From JAJRVM01 sp041752115 (lineage in GTDB: Bacteria > Planctomycetota > Planctomycetia > Pirellulales > Pirellulaceae), in NCBI GenBank assembly GCA_041752115.1, contig JBGSHS010000265.1:49392-113391 (forward strand): a DNA stretch of 64,000 nucleotides. The letters are read 5' to 3'. Position numbers and translations under genes: made by a program. Shown here piece by piece: positions 46,810 to 56,630 of the stretch (position 1 is the first letter of the stretch; each line of letters opens with the position of its first letter). A model generated the notes under the pieces. That model had not been told where the DNA came from and ran no database searches. It saw nothing but the letters and a program-made list of their open reading frames with translations.

Positions 46810-47352
46810 ATGGATATCGACCAACCACAATTCGAACTGACGGAATCGGCTTTCCTGACGCTGTTGGTGAAGCACGAACCGTCCCTACGCGCCTATGCAC
46901 GTAGCCTCGTGCCCGACTGGGATTTGGTGGACGAGGCGTTGCAGGAAGCGAGCGTCACCATGTGGGAGAAGCGCCAACAATTGGAGAGTTTGGATGGATT
47001 CGTGCCCTGGGCGCGAGTGATTCTCAGGTTCAAGTGTCTCAAGCAAGTCGAAAAGCTGCGGTCTCAACGACCGCTGCTCAACGACGAGGTTCTGGCGAAG
47101 CTCGCCGACCGTGGCGAGAGCCGTTCGGCAGAGGCGGCTGCGGAACGAGGCAAGGCGCTGCATGAGTGTTTGAGGCAGTTCTCTGCGGAACATCGCGAAT
47201 TGCTGTTGGCTCCGCACAGCAGCGCGACTTCGGTCGTGGAATTGGCGGAACGCCGCGAGAAGACTCCCAACGCCCTATACAAGCTCCTGGGGCGACTCCG
47301 AGAACAGCTGGCCGACTGCATCCGTCTCAAACTACCGGCGGAGGTCCTGTGA
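46810..47352 (+). CDS. ECF-type sigma factor (planctomycete/Rhodopirellula type)
   Basis: A 180-residue protein with sigma region 2 (YARSLVPDWDLVDEALQEAS; VTMWEKRQQLESLDGFVPWA) and region 4 (LAERREKTPNALYKLLGRLR). This is the short ECF group common in planctomycetes. No Shine-Dalgarno site is seen; an AT-rich leader and a hairpin precede ATG 46810. It overlaps the next gene by 4 bp (GTGA), whose product looks like its membrane-bound partner. Confidence 0.9.
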   Translation: MDIDQPQFELTESAFLTLLVKHEPSLRAYARSLVPDWDLVDEALQEASVTMWEKRQQLESLDGFVPWARVILRFKCLKQVEKLRSQRPLLNDEVLAKLADRGESRSAEAAAERGKALHECLRQFSAEHRELLLAPHSSATSVVELAERREKTPNALYKLLGRLREQLADCIRLKLPAEVL

Positions 47353-48656
47353 GCAAGTCATCGAACGAACTGATTCATCGGTACATGCTGGGGGTCGCTA
47401 CGGGCGACGACGTGCGGGAACTTGAAGCCCGTCTCCTCGCTGACGACCAGCTTCAGGATGAGTTCCTTTTCCAGTCGGAAGTTGACGCGCACCTGCGTCA
47501 GGAAGCTCAGTCCGTTACAAAGCCTGATGTTGCTGTCGACTCACCCAGTCCGAGCACGTCGCCCAAGCTCTGGAAGTGGATTTCCGGCGTTTCGACCATG
47601 GCGGCGACGATTCTTATGGCCATCGTCCTGTTAAACACTCCACCTCACCGGGAAGCGATGGCGCATCCTTCGCTCGGCGAATTGACTGTCGACATTCCGC
47701 ATTCTGGGCAGAATATCTGGGCTGCGTCGGCTGACGGTGATCTTGGTGCGATCCGCAAAGAACTAGCGGAGCCATCCGTCGTTGATGCGAAAGCAGATTG
47801 CGGACTCACTCCCCTCCATATCGCGACACTGGCATATCACCCGGCGGCTGTTGAATTGCTTCTGGCTTACGGTGCGGATGTGTCGCTGGCCGATCGCGAA
47901 GGGAACACGGCTCTTCACATGGCATCGTTCCTCGGGCGGACTGACCTTGTTCGTCTGCTGCTGAAAGCGGGAGCCGACCCAGAGTTGCGCAACCAGTTGG
48001 GATTCAGTTCGCTGGACAATGTGGCGATCACGTGGAGCGCGGGGCTCGAAGACTATTACCACCATGTTGAACGAGTGCTCAAGACGACCTTAGACCTCGA
48101 ACAGATCCGCGCGGAGAGGCCACAGATTCTCCGGCTATTGGCTTCAGAGCGCACAACGCCGCCGGACCTCGCACCGCCTGTCAGCATCTGGCAAGCCGCG
48201 ATGACGGGTAACACGGCTGCCGTCGAACAACACATCGGGGCCGGCACGGACTTAAACGCGAAAGAAGACTTCGGAGGGAGTACGCCGCTGATCCTGGCTG
48301 CCATCTTCGGGGAAAAAGAAGCTGCGGCATCGCTGATTGATGCCGGTGCAAATCTCGATTCGAAAAACAACTCCGGCGGAACCGCTCTTCATCAGGCGTG
48401 CTTCTTTTGTCATCCCAAGATTGTGGAGTTACTGCTGAATTCGGGGGCTGATCCTCACGCTGTGAACAACCGTGGACTCAAGCCTCTGGACGTAGTGTCG
48501 ATCGAGTTTGATGACGAATTGGAAGGAGCGTACCGCCATGTCTACGAGTCGCTGGGGCTGAAGTTTGACGCTCAGTTTGTGCGCCAGTCGCGACTTCAGT
48601 GCGCAGAGATTCTGCGTAAATCGCAGTCGGAGAACGTGAGGGCGGATTCAAAGTGA
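47349..48656 (+). CDS. Membrane-anchored anti-sigma-like protein with ankyrin repeats
   Basis: A 435-residue protein starting at GTG 47349. Residues 1-65 (ELIHRYMLGVATGDDVRELE) resemble the cytoplasmic domain of planctomycete anti-sigma partners. A membrane helix (STMAATILMAIVLL) lies near residue 85. The outer part holds two sets of ankyrin repeats (GADVSLADREGNTALHMASF; GADPHAVNNRG). Each set ends with a distinct helical tail: LDNVAITWSAGLEDYYHHVE and LDVVSIEFDDELEGAYRHVY, the first followed by RAERPQI. It should sense a signal outside the membrane and control the coupled sigma factor. Confidence 0.85.
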   Translation: MSKSSNELIHRYMLGVATGDDVRELEARLLADDQLQDEFLFQSEVDAHLRQEAQSVTKPDVAVDSPSPSTSPKLWKWISGVSTMAATILMAIVLLNTPPHREAMAHPSLGELTVDIPHSGQNIWAASADGDLGAIRKELAEPSVVDAKADCGLTPLHIATLAYHPAAVELLLAYGADVSLADREGNTALHMASFLGRTDLVRLLLKAGADPELRNQLGFSSLDNVAITWSAGLEDYYHHVERVLKTTLDLEQIRAERPQILRLLASERTTPPDLAPPVSIWQAAMTGNTAAVEQHIGAGTDLNAKEDFGGSTPLILAAIFGEKEAAASLIDAGANLDSKNNSGGTALHQACFFCHPKIVELLLNSGADPHAVNNRGLKPLDVVSIEFDDELEGAYRHVYESLGLKFDAQFVRQSRLQCAEILRKSQSENVRADSK

Positions 48657-48702
48657 CGCAACTGAAATCGACCATAACGACACGACGCAAGAGCACATTC
48701 AC

Positions 48703-50370
48703 ATGGAAAGCACCGAGAGCGTGATCGCGAATTCCACACAAGTCGACACTCGGCGGCACGATCTCGACGCTCTTCGCGCATTCGCGATGTTGTTGGGCAT
48801 CGTGCTGCACGGTGCGATGTCGTACATCCCTGGTGCCGGCGTGTTCTGGGGAGTGCAGGATTCGCAAGCCAATCCGTTCTACGGCGTTCTGCTTTCTTCG
48901 ATTCACGGTTGGCGGATGCCACTGTTCTTTTTAGTCAGTGGCTTCTTCACGGCAATGCTCTGGCAAAAACGCGGACTGCGAGCGCTATTGATGCACCGCT
49001 TCAAACGCATCTTTCTGCCGCTACTGCTTTCCATGGTAACGGTCATCCCCACGATGTTGGTTGTCTCGGGTTATTTGCGATCGCAGGGATCTGCCGCGCC
49101 ACCCGCGTCGTCCGATACAGAGTCTTCAGAAGCGGAACCCAGCAGCAGTCAGTCGGAATCATCGAACATCAATGTCTGGGCCGCCGTTGCGACCGATGAT
49201 CACGCCGCACTAAAGGTTTATCTGGATCAAGGCGGAGATGTGCTGGCCAAAGATCCTTATGGATCGACACCGTTGCACGTGGCGTGTCTCTTTGGGAGAG
49301 CCGAGGCTGCCGAATTGCTCCTGGAGGCGGATGCCGATCTGGATGTCTTGAATAACGACGGAAAGCGACCTGAAGACCTGTTGCAGCTCGACTGGAGCAC
49401 AACCGCCTTCATCGCGCAGATGGTGCAACTTTCCATGGACCAGCAAGAAGTACTCGCTGGTCGGGAAGAGATCGCGCGGGCCATCGGCGAAAAGACAGGA
49501 CGAGCCGTTAAGACAACATCAGAAGCCGGAAACCACACAGCAGGTGGAACTATTCTCTTTGCCTTGCTATTCCAAGTCCCAGTGTTCTTTCACCTTTGGT
49601 TTCTCTGGTTTCTGTGTTGGTATGTCGGCGGATTTGCCTTGATCGTGAAGTTTGTCCGGGTGTTGCATGTTCCAGTTATTCCGGACAAGTGGCTATCATC
49701 CGGCCTGCGTTACTTGTGGCTCATTCCGTTTGCAGCTGTGGCTCAGTATTTCATGGCGAGTGCGCAATACGCCTACGGGCCAGATACATCGGTCGGCCTG
49801 CTGCCGTTGCCAGCTGTCTTTGCGTACTACGCGATCTTCTTTGGATATGGAGCTCTTTACTTTGGTGCAAGCGACGCGGAGGTTGCTGTTGGCCGAGGCT
49901 TTGGGTGGAAGTTGGCCATCGCCATCCTGATCTTATTTCCCGTTGGTCTCGGTCTGCAGGGACCGGATTCAGTCGGCGGGCGAATTCTGTTTGCCGTCAT
50001 GCAGGCCAGCTACACGTGGGTCATGTCGTTCGGCATGATCGGACTGTTTCACCGCTTCTGCCGAACTCACCGCTTCTGGGTTCGGTACCTGTCGGATTCG
50101 TCGTACTGGCTCTACCTCGTTCATATTCCGCTACTCATGGTGTTTCAGTTTCTGGTCCGCGACTGGCCACTCCCATCCTTCGTGAAATTTGTTTCGGTCT
50201 GCGGCGTTACGACGGCCCTGTTACTGCTGAGTTACCAATTGTGCGTCAGAAACACCTGGATCGGCAAGTTGCTGAATGGTAGGCGATTTCCGGAACGTAA
50301 AACGACTCCACACGGTCAAGCTGTAGTCGCAGAAAGCACATCGCACGTGCTACACGAATCACACGCATGA
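48703..50370 (+). CDS. Membrane acyltransferase (acyltransferase 3 family) with inserted ankyrin module
   Basis: A 555-residue polytopic protein. The N-terminus has the family motif (DLDALRAFAMLLGIVLHGAM, with the catalytic-type His) and the end has SYWLYLVHIPLL. The domain is split after the third helix by about 130 residues: a Ser/Glu linker and one ankyrin unit (TPLHVACLFGRAEAAELLLE) with a helical tail (LLQLDWSTTAFIAQMVQLS). The tail resembles those in the genes before and after. Acyltransferase 3 enzymes O-acylate glycans. The insertion is unusual for the family. Confidence 0.88.
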   Translation: MESTESVIANSTQVDTRRHDLDALRAFAMLLGIVLHGAMSYIPGAGVFWGVQDSQANPFYGVLLSSIHGWRMPLFFLVSGFFTAMLWQKRGLRALLMHRFKRIFLPLLLSMVTVIPTMLVVSGYLRSQGSAAPPASSDTESSEAEPSSSQSESSNINVWAAVATDDHAALKVYLDQGGDVLAKDPYGSTPLHVACLFGRAEAAELLLEADADLDVLNNDGKRPEDLLQLDWSTTAFIAQMVQLSMDQQEVLAGREEIARAIGEKTGRAVKTTSEAGNHTAGGTILFALLFQVPVFFHLWFLWFLCWYVGGFALIVKFVRVLHVPVIPDKWLSSGLRYLWLIPFAAVAQYFMASAQYAYGPDTSVGLLPLPAVFAYYAIFFGYGALYFGASDAEVAVGRGFGWKLAIAILILFPVGLGLQGPDSVGGRILFAVMQASYTWVMSFGMIGLFHRFCRTHRFWVRYLSDSSYWLYLVHIPLLMVFQFLVRDWPLPSFVKFVSVCGVTTALLLLSYQLCVRNTWIGKLLNGRRFPERKTTPHGQAVVAESTSHVLHESHA

Positions 50371-50404
50371 CCAACAGGCAGCTTAAAGCCGAGGAATCCA
50401 ATCG

Positions 50405-50620
50405 ATGAATATGCTCTGGGGTGTGCTGATGGCAATCATCGGGCTGTTCATGCTCGTCTGCGGCACCGTGAAGAGTGACTTCGTTGTCTACCGGCTGCTG
50501 GTTACTCGCTCAAGAATTCTATGGGGCGATGCCGTCCATCGTTTCTACCAGGTCAGTGGATTGATCGTCGCGGTGCTCGGCATTCTTTGGGCATTGGGAG
50601 TTATCTGGTCGAACGCTTGA
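50405..50620 (+). CDS. Small two-helix membrane protein
   Basis: 71 residues with two hydrophobic helices (LMAIIGLFMLVCGTV and VSGLIVAVLGILWALGVIW). Start ATG 50405, after an AGGAATCC stretch. It sits between the acyltransferase and the cytochrome gene in the same direction and probably belongs to the operon. No known function. Confidence 0.65.
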   Translation: MNMLWGVLMAIIGLFMLVCGTVKSDFVVYRLLVTRSRILWGDAVHRFYQVSGLIVAVLGILWALGVIWSNA

Positions 50621-50676
50621 ACCAAATTGCATAACGCTAACCTCGCTGGTCTCAGCGGAAATGGAGAACCCGATCG

Positions 50677-53600
50677 ATGAACCGTTTCACCATACTTGGT
50701 CGGACGATCCTGAGTGCAACCATCCTTTGTTCCATTGCCATTCCCGGCAGTGACACCTCTGGTGTTTCGGCTGCTCCCTCGTCCAGTGGAAATCGCGGCG
50801 GCGCTCCTCGTAAGCCGCTACGAGTTGGACATCCGACGTTCGCCAGTCCCCATGCCAATCCAATTGCTGTCCACGACGGGACAGTGTTCGTGGCAAACAC
50901 TCCTGCCGACACTGTCGACGTTATTGACGCCGCAACGCAGAAGGTTCGAACCCGCATCAACGTTGGCGTCGATCCTGTCGGCATCGCCGTGCGGCCGGAT
51001 GGCAAGGAAGTGTGGGTGTCGAATCACGTTTCCGATTCCGTTAGCGTGATCGACAACGATGCTGAAAGCCTCACCTACCTGCAGGTCATTGCGACGATCC
51101 AGGAATTTGACCCGGAGACGAAGGCCACGAGCTTCGATGAACCGGTCGGTATCGCGTTTGCGAGCAGCGAGAAGGCCTACGTCGCGTTGTCGTCCGAGAA
51201 TCAGATCGCGGTCGTGGATGTTGCCACCCGCGAAATTGTGAAGCGTCTCCGCATTCCTGCCCAGGACCCGCGTGCAATCGCAGTCCGCGACGGCCGTCTA
51301 TACGTCATCCCGTTTGAGTCAAACAACAGGACGCAGCTCTCTGGTGGAAAAAAAGAAGACATCGATGATGAACTGGTCACGTTTGATGCCTGGGAACATT
51401 CCATTCGAGTCAACAATGTCCTGTCGTTGGGGCACGTCACGGACATCGTCAAACACCCGGATGTCCCGGACCGCGACCTGTTTGTGTTCGACACTCAGAC
51501 CGACGAACTAATCGAAACCGTCGATACGCTCGGGACACTGCTGTACGGATTGACTGTCGACTCTCAGGGACGCGTCTTCATTGCCCAGACGGATGCACGA
51601 AACGACGCCAACGGTCGCGCGGGAACCAAGAAACACGGCATCAAGGAGATGGAGAATCGAGCGTTCCTAAACCAGGTTACCAAGGTCAAATTCCGGGACG
51701 GCGAGGCACAGCAGCCTGATTTCTTCAACCTGGAGCCGCTACCACCGCAGCATCCTGAGAAGGGAATGGCACTGGCGACGCCATACGCGATTCAGATCAG
51801 TGCTGACGATTCTACGCTGGTCGCCTCGGCTGCCGGGTCGGACAAACTGTTTACGATCGACGCAGAAAGCGGTGAAGTCCTCGGGCGCGTGCCGGTTGGC
51901 GCCGTGCCTCGCGGGATTGCTCTGGAAAGTACCGACGAAGGGAAGGCATCGCGGGCTTGGGTCTACAACGCCGTGGCCAACACGATTTCTTTGATTGACA
52001 TATCCGACACGAGCAGCCCGATGGTGGCCGGATTTGTCAAACTCGACGATCCGACGCATCGACAGGTTAAGTTGGGCCGCACCTGGTTCAACGACGCCGA
52101 TGTTTCCACGACCGGCACGTTTTCCTGTGAGAGCTGCCACCCCGACAGTAACACCGATCAGTTGTTGTGGGTGCTGCAGACCCCGATCGTGACTGGCGGC
52201 AATCAGATCATGCCTCGTTCAACGATGCCAGTGCGAGGTCTGCGCGACACCGCGCCGTTTCATTGGGACGGCGTCCTCGGTGATCCTTACGGCGGGAACA
52301 ACAGCGCAAACATCTACACCTCAGTTGAACCAGTCGCCGATCCCGACGATCAGTTGACCAGTACGCGGCATCTCGTCGACGTCAGCATGGCCGAGATTCT
52401 CATGGCGCACGGCGATGACATGGTCAATGATGAAGGCAAGCCTGGCGGGTTTACAGCAGCCGAACGAGACGACTTGGCGACGTATCTGCTCAGCGTTCCG
52501 TTTCCACCCGCCCAGCGACGTGCGTATACGAATGAGTTATCAAAGCGTGCCGAGAAGGGCTTCGAGATGTTCCACATCGTCGGTGATGTTGGCGGAACGC
52601 CGGGCAGCAATCGTTGCGGAGACTGTCATCGGATGCCGTTCTATACCAGCACCAACACTCCTGGCACCGGAATGGAAGCGACGACCTGGAGAGGTGCCTA
52701 CGATCGCTTTTTGATTCTTCCTCAGGGAAGGCTCAACATTGTTGAATTCGATTTCTACCGGCGTGTTGCGGAGGCCGGCAATGATGAGCGGAGTGTCTGG
52801 CAATTCTCCTGGGGAGGAAGACCGGCATTCAATTCGGTCTGGGATATGGTTCTGGAAGGTAGCACGGGGTTCTCCGGCGCTTTCGCCCGGCAAGTCACGC
52901 TGAATAGTGCGTCCGTGAAAGAAGAGGTGACTGCCGATCTGTTGCGGGCGCTGGAAGTCGCGGCGACGGAAGGTGGAGTTGTGCTTGAGGGCGAAGGCGT
53001 CTTCATCGAGAACGGTGAGTCAAAACCTTTCGAGTTCCAATTCGATCCGGAGTTTCAGGATGGCGTCTATGTCAGCAAGGCGCGAGATCGTCGGGCTTTT
53101 AGCCGCGAAGAACTTATGAAGCTGGCTTCCGACGGAAAGTTCGTCGGCACGTTTACTGGGCGGCACGGGGAAAACGCGGACGTGGAATCGCCTCAACCGG
53201 CACTATGGACGCTGGGCTCAATTCACGAACAGCGCGGGGCTCAGGAGTTCCCGATCCTCCACGCAGATAACCGCACGATGGCCATCAGCGGTCGGAATTT
53301 TGATGAAGACGCCAGCATCTACGTCGATGGCCATCGTGTGGAAGGCTCGATCGAAGTCACGGACGACGAACAGGAGCAGGTGCTGATTGAACTGGCTGAA
53401 CTGCCTGAGGATGGCATGCACCTGATTCAGGTTCAGGCAGAGAATGGCCTATTCAGCAATGACTTCATCTTTCATGTCACAAGGGACGCGGATACCGCTG
53501 CGGAGTTGAAACAACGTCTCGCCGAGTCACAGGTCGATGTCCGAGACGCGTTGGCGAACGCGATCGCGAGAGGCGACGTTGATGAGGTGAAAAGGCGAAT

Positions 53601-54015
53601 TGGAAATCGGCTCGGACGCATCAATGACCGGCGACCCGCTACAGGGTCAACTCCACTCGGTGACGCAGCATTTCACGGCAATCTGGAAATCGTCAAGTTG
53701 CTGATCGATCAAGGTGCCGACGTAAACGCCACGAACCGCGATGGCAACACGCCTCTGATTGTCGCTGCATTCATGTGCCGCACCGAAGTGGTTCAGTACC
53801 TGCTGCAAAACGGTGCCTCCCTGACCCACAAGAACAACTTAGGCGACACCGCGATCGACGTCGTATCAGGAGAATGGAACGACGGTCTCGCCAGTCTTTA
53901 CGAAGGCATTGCCAATGCAACCAGTATTGAAGTCGACATTGATCGATTGAAGCGTGAACGCCCCAAAATTGCAGAGTTGATGCAAGATGGCGAATCGAAA
54001 ACCGAAACGCCATGA
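50677..54015 (+). CDS. Secreted di-haem cytochrome / YVTN beta-propeller protein with C-terminal ankyrin module
   Basis: A 1112-residue exported protein (signal RTILSATILCSIAIPGSDT). Residues 60-450 form a beta-propeller with YVTN-type blades (VFVANTPADTVDVIDAATQK; VWVSNHVSDSVSVIDND). Two haem sites, CESCHP (about 484) and CGDCHRM (about 648), fit a MauG/di-haem peroxidase-like domain. A TIG-like Ig fold follows (about 860-930). The C-terminus has two ankyrin units (GADVNATNRDGNTPLIVAAF) and the helical tail IDVVSGEWNDGLASLYEGIA followed by RERPKI, the same module as in the sigma partner. Probably a periplasmic electron-transfer protein. Confidence 0.9.
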   Translation: MNRFTILGRTILSATILCSIAIPGSDTSGVSAAPSSSGNRGGAPRKPLRVGHPTFASPHANPIAVHDGTVFVANTPADTVDVIDAATQKVRTRINVGVDPVGIAVRPDGKEVWVSNHVSDSVSVIDNDAESLTYLQVIATIQEFDPETKATSFDEPVGIAFASSEKAYVALSSENQIAVVDVATREIVKRLRIPAQDPRAIAVRDGRLYVIPFESNNRTQLSGGKKEDIDDELVTFDAWEHSIRVNNVLSLGHVTDIVKHPDVPDRDLFVFDTQTDELIETVDTLGTLLYGLTVDSQGRVFIAQTDARNDANGRAGTKKHGIKEMENRAFLNQVTKVKFRDGEAQQPDFFNLEPLPPQHPEKGMALATPYAIQISADDSTLVASAAGSDKLFTIDAESGEVLGRVPVGAVPRGIALESTDEGKASRAWVYNAVANTISLIDISDTSSPMVAGFVKLDDPTHRQVKLGRTWFNDADVSTTGTFSCESCHPDSNTDQLLWVLQTPIVTGGNQIMPRSTMPVRGLRDTAPFHWDGVLGDPYGGNNSANIYTSVEPVADPDDQLTSTRHLVDVSMAEILMAHGDDMVNDEGKPGGFTAAERDDLATYLLSVPFPPAQRRAYTNELSKRAEKGFEMFHIVGDVGGTPGSNRCGDCHRMPFYTSTNTPGTGMEATTWRGAYDRFLILPQGRLNIVEFDFYRRVAEAGNDERSVWQFSWGGRPAFNSVWDMVLEGSTGFSGAFARQVTLNSASVKEEVTADLLRALEVAATEGGVVLEGEGVFIENGESKPFEFQFDPEFQDGVYVSKARDRRAFSREELMKLASDGKFVGTFTGRHGENADVESPQPALWTLGSIHEQRGAQEFPILHADNRTMAISGRNFDEDASIYVDGHRVEGSIEVTDDEQEQVLIELAELPEDGMHLIQVQAENGLFSNDFIFHVTRDADTAAELKQRLAESQVDVRDALANAIARGDVDEVKRRIGNRLGRINDRRPATGSTPLGDAAFHGNLEIVKLLIDQGADVNATNRDGNTPLIVAAFMCRTEVVQYLLQNGASLTHKNNLGDTAIDVVSGEWNDGLASLYEGIANATSIEVDIDRLKRERPKIAELMQDGESKTETP

Positions 54016-54100
54016 GAAAGCGGGTTTCCCGTCGATCTCTCTGACGCCGGGCATCGAGAGCTCGAAGGTTGAGCGTTTTCGCGTCCCGTTCTCTCATGGA

Positions 54101-54225
54101 AGCCAACCCCGATAGATTGCGACCGATTGGGCGAAGCCAACCCCTCGATAACCCAGGCGGCGTGAGACAGAGAGACGGCCGAGAGTTTCGGCCAGAAACG
54201 CGGCGACGGAGGGCCGAGCGTGTAA
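54101..54225. repeat. Dispersed repeat, copy 1
   Basis: About 125 bp containing GCGACCGATTGGGCGA, AACCCAGGCGGCGTGAGACA and GAGAGACGGCCGAGAGTTT. The same string in the same order and orientation occurs at 57511-57637. No coding pattern; it lies between genes. Confidence 0.75.
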
Positions 54226-54317
54226 TTAAGCCGTTTCCCACTAGCGCTCAACGAGCCGATTGGGCGGAGAGTCTGCCAGGCTGCGGACACCGCGTCTTCA
54301 GTGCATCTCATGTCAGA

Positions 54318-56630
54318 TCAGAACTTGGGGCCCACTTGCTCCGGGTTGAGCATTTGCGGATCGTTGACTCCCATCGCTCGGAGCTTCTTGCTCCATGCCC
54401 CCAGTTCCATGCCCTTGGTTATCTCGCCGGTGGCCGAGTTCATCCAGAAATAACCGAGCGTGTCCTCGGGTTCATCAATGCCTTCCCGTTGAGTGATGAA
54501 ACCATAGATAATGTCTTTGTGACACCCAATCTTCTCGAGTTTGGCACCGGCAACCCCACTACCCGTGCTGTCGACAAGCATAACTTGCAACCGACTTGCA
54601 AAGAATACTTTGTAGCCGTTAGGCAGCGTTAACCGATTCAAGTCCGGCTCGACATAGGGTTCACCAATGCGAGCGGCCGACTTGCCTGAAAGACTCTTTG
54701 TCCCAGCGGGCTTGAAGCCGTTGATTTCAAGTTTCCCATTTTCCTTGACTGTGATCTTAAACTGGCTGTCGGCATCTGCTTTTTCGGCGGGTTCGATAGA
54801 CGCTCCAGATTCGGAACGCCGTACCGCGATGGGGGTCAGCGTTAGCGTTCGACTTGGCGAATCCCAATGTCCATCGAAATAATGCCCGCCGGTAGCATTC
54901 GTTTCCTCATCGCCCTTGGTGAGAATAGAATAGCCCCGCCATCGGAGGTCGTACTTTTCCATCATCGGTAAGAGTGTGATCTTCCATGTCTGCTCCGGCT
55001 TTTCGCGTGGCCACTGGATGCTCATATGCCAACCTGGACCGGGACGACCGACTTCTTCGAAATGGGTCTTAAAACCACCCTCCACCTGCAGTATCGCATC
55101 AAAACTTGACTCTTTATCGTTTGTCATGGTTCCACTAAACAACCAACTGCCGCGGCTCTTGTTCAGGCCGTCAATCAATACAAGCGGTTCTTTCGGAAGG
55201 CGATCGAGATGTACCTGAGGAATGTCGCGTCCGAGTAATTCTGGCCATGTTAGTTGCTCTGACGTGGAATCGCCTTTGTCAGATGCTTCAACCTGAACCT
55301 CTTGTTGCGGTACCACGGGTTCTTTTGATTCCTGCTGCATTGGCCCATCTTGGACGAGAAACGTCAGGGCTCCTGTTAGCCAGAGTAGTGAGGTGAAAGC
55401 AGCTGTCATTAGTAAGACTCCAATTGTTGCGAGGAATATCGGCCGTTGTTTGATTCGTTGGGCCGATCGAAGACCTTCCGGAAGATCGACGGCCGTTGGT
55501 TGCTGGACGTGACTCAGGCAGGCATCGAGCAAGGTGTGCAACTCTTTCGCTGACTGGAAGCGATCCACCTTGTCCTTTGCCATCAGCCGGTCGATGATAC
55601 CGACCAGCCAGTCCGGTATTTCTGGGTTCAGTTCTCGAATCGGTGTGGGTGCTTCGTCGATGATTTTCCTCATCACTCCGTGGGATGACTCGGCGCGAAA
55701 TGGCACTCGGCCAGTGCAAAGCGTGTACAGCACGCTGCCCAAGCTGAATAGATCGCTTGCTTGATCGACGGAATCACCAAGTGCCTGCTCTGGAGACATG
55801 TATTGCGGTGTACCAGCGATGGCCCCGTGCTGTGTAAGGGAAGCGTCGTCGACGGTGCGAGCCAACCCGAAGTCGGTCAAAGTGACTCGCTCAACTCCGT
55901 CCTCCAACAGGATATTCTCGGGCTTGATGTCACGATGGACCAAACCTTGTCCATGAGCAGCAGCCAGCCCCGCAGCGATCTGTGATCCGATCCTCAGAAT
56001 CTCTACGGTGGACAGAGTGCCTTCGCGTTCGAGCCGCTTTTGCAGCGAACCGCCGCGAACATAGCCCATCACCAAATAGGGCGTCGCGTCTTCACTTGAA
56101 ACACTGTGAATCGGAATGACGTTTGGATGCAGCACTGCTGCCGCTGCCTTCGCCTCTCTTGCGAATCGTTTCCTGGCGGTTGCATGACTTGCTAAATGCG
56201 GAGCCATGACCTTGATGGCGACGACGCGGTCAAGTGCGGTATCGACGGCCTTGAGCACGACCCCCATCCCTCCGACTCCGATGATGCCCGAGATTTCATA
56301 TCCGCCGAGTCGCCCGAGACGGTGTGGATCGTCGGAGGGCGCGAGCGAATCCAGGACGTTCTGGATCGATGTCGGGACATCTGGTTTTCCAATTTCCCTC
56401 GACGCCGCTGAGTACTCGATCGAACTGGAACGATCGAACTCCGAGGCGAGCAGGCACGCCGCTGCTTCACTCCAGCTTTGAGGGTCAGCAGCAGATTGCT
56501 CCATGTAGTCTCGGCAGCCCGAACAGACATCCAGATGTGCGACAAGCGGCGCATCTCTCAATTCGTCAGGATCCGATGTGAGGAAGGCATCGATCCGCTT
56601 GTGATCACAGCGATCCGTTCTGGCGTTCAT
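54318..56630 (-). CDS. Membrane Ser/Thr protein kinase with N-terminal zinc-finger anti-sigma motif
   Basis: A 770-residue protein. Residues 30-42 (HLDVCSGC) form the HX3CX2C zinc motif of zinc-binding anti-sigma domains. Residues about 108-380 are a Hanks kinase with GVGGMGVVLKA, VAIKVM, HRDIKPEN, DFGLAR and GTPQYMSPEQ. A membrane helix (FLATIGVLLMTAAFTSLLWL) is near residue 405, and residues 430-770 form an outer domain. It overlaps the ECF sigma gene by 4 bp, the classic arrangement in which the kinase controls its sigma factor. Confidence 0.92.
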   Translation of the reverse strand: MNARTDRCDHKRIDAFLTSDPDELRDAPLVAHLDVCSGCRDYMEQSAADPQSWSEAAACLLASEFDRSSSIEYSAASREIGKPDVPTSIQNVLDSLAPSDDPHRLGRLGGYEISGIIGVGGMGVVLKAVDTALDRVVAIKVMAPHLASHATARKRFAREAKAAAAVLHPNVIPIHSVSSEDATPYLVMGYVRGGSLQKRLEREGTLSTVEILRIGSQIAAGLAAAHGQGLVHRDIKPENILLEDGVERVTLTDFGLARTVDDASLTQHGAIAGTPQYMSPEQALGDSVDQASDLFSLGSVLYTLCTGRVPFRAESSHGVMRKIIDEAPTPIRELNPEIPDWLVGIIDRLMAKDKVDRFQSAKELHTLLDACLSHVQQPTAVDLPEGLRSAQRIKQRPIFLATIGVLLMTAAFTSLLWLTGALTFLVQDGPMQQESKEPVVPQQEVQVEASDKGDSTSEQLTWPELLGRDIPQVHLDRLPKEPLVLIDGLNKSRGSWLFSGTMTNDKESSFDAILQVEGGFKTHFEEVGRPGPGWHMSIQWPREKPEQTWKITLLPMMEKYDLRWRGYSILTKGDEETNATGGHYFDGHWDSPSRTLTLTPIAVRRSESGASIEPAEKADADSQFKITVKENGKLEINGFKPAGTKSLSGKSAARIGEPYVEPDLNRLTLPNGYKVFFASRLQVMLVDSTGSGVAGAKLEKIGCHKDIIYGFITQREGIDEPEDTLGYFWMNSATGEITKGMELGAWSKKLRAMGVNDPQMLNPEQVGPKF

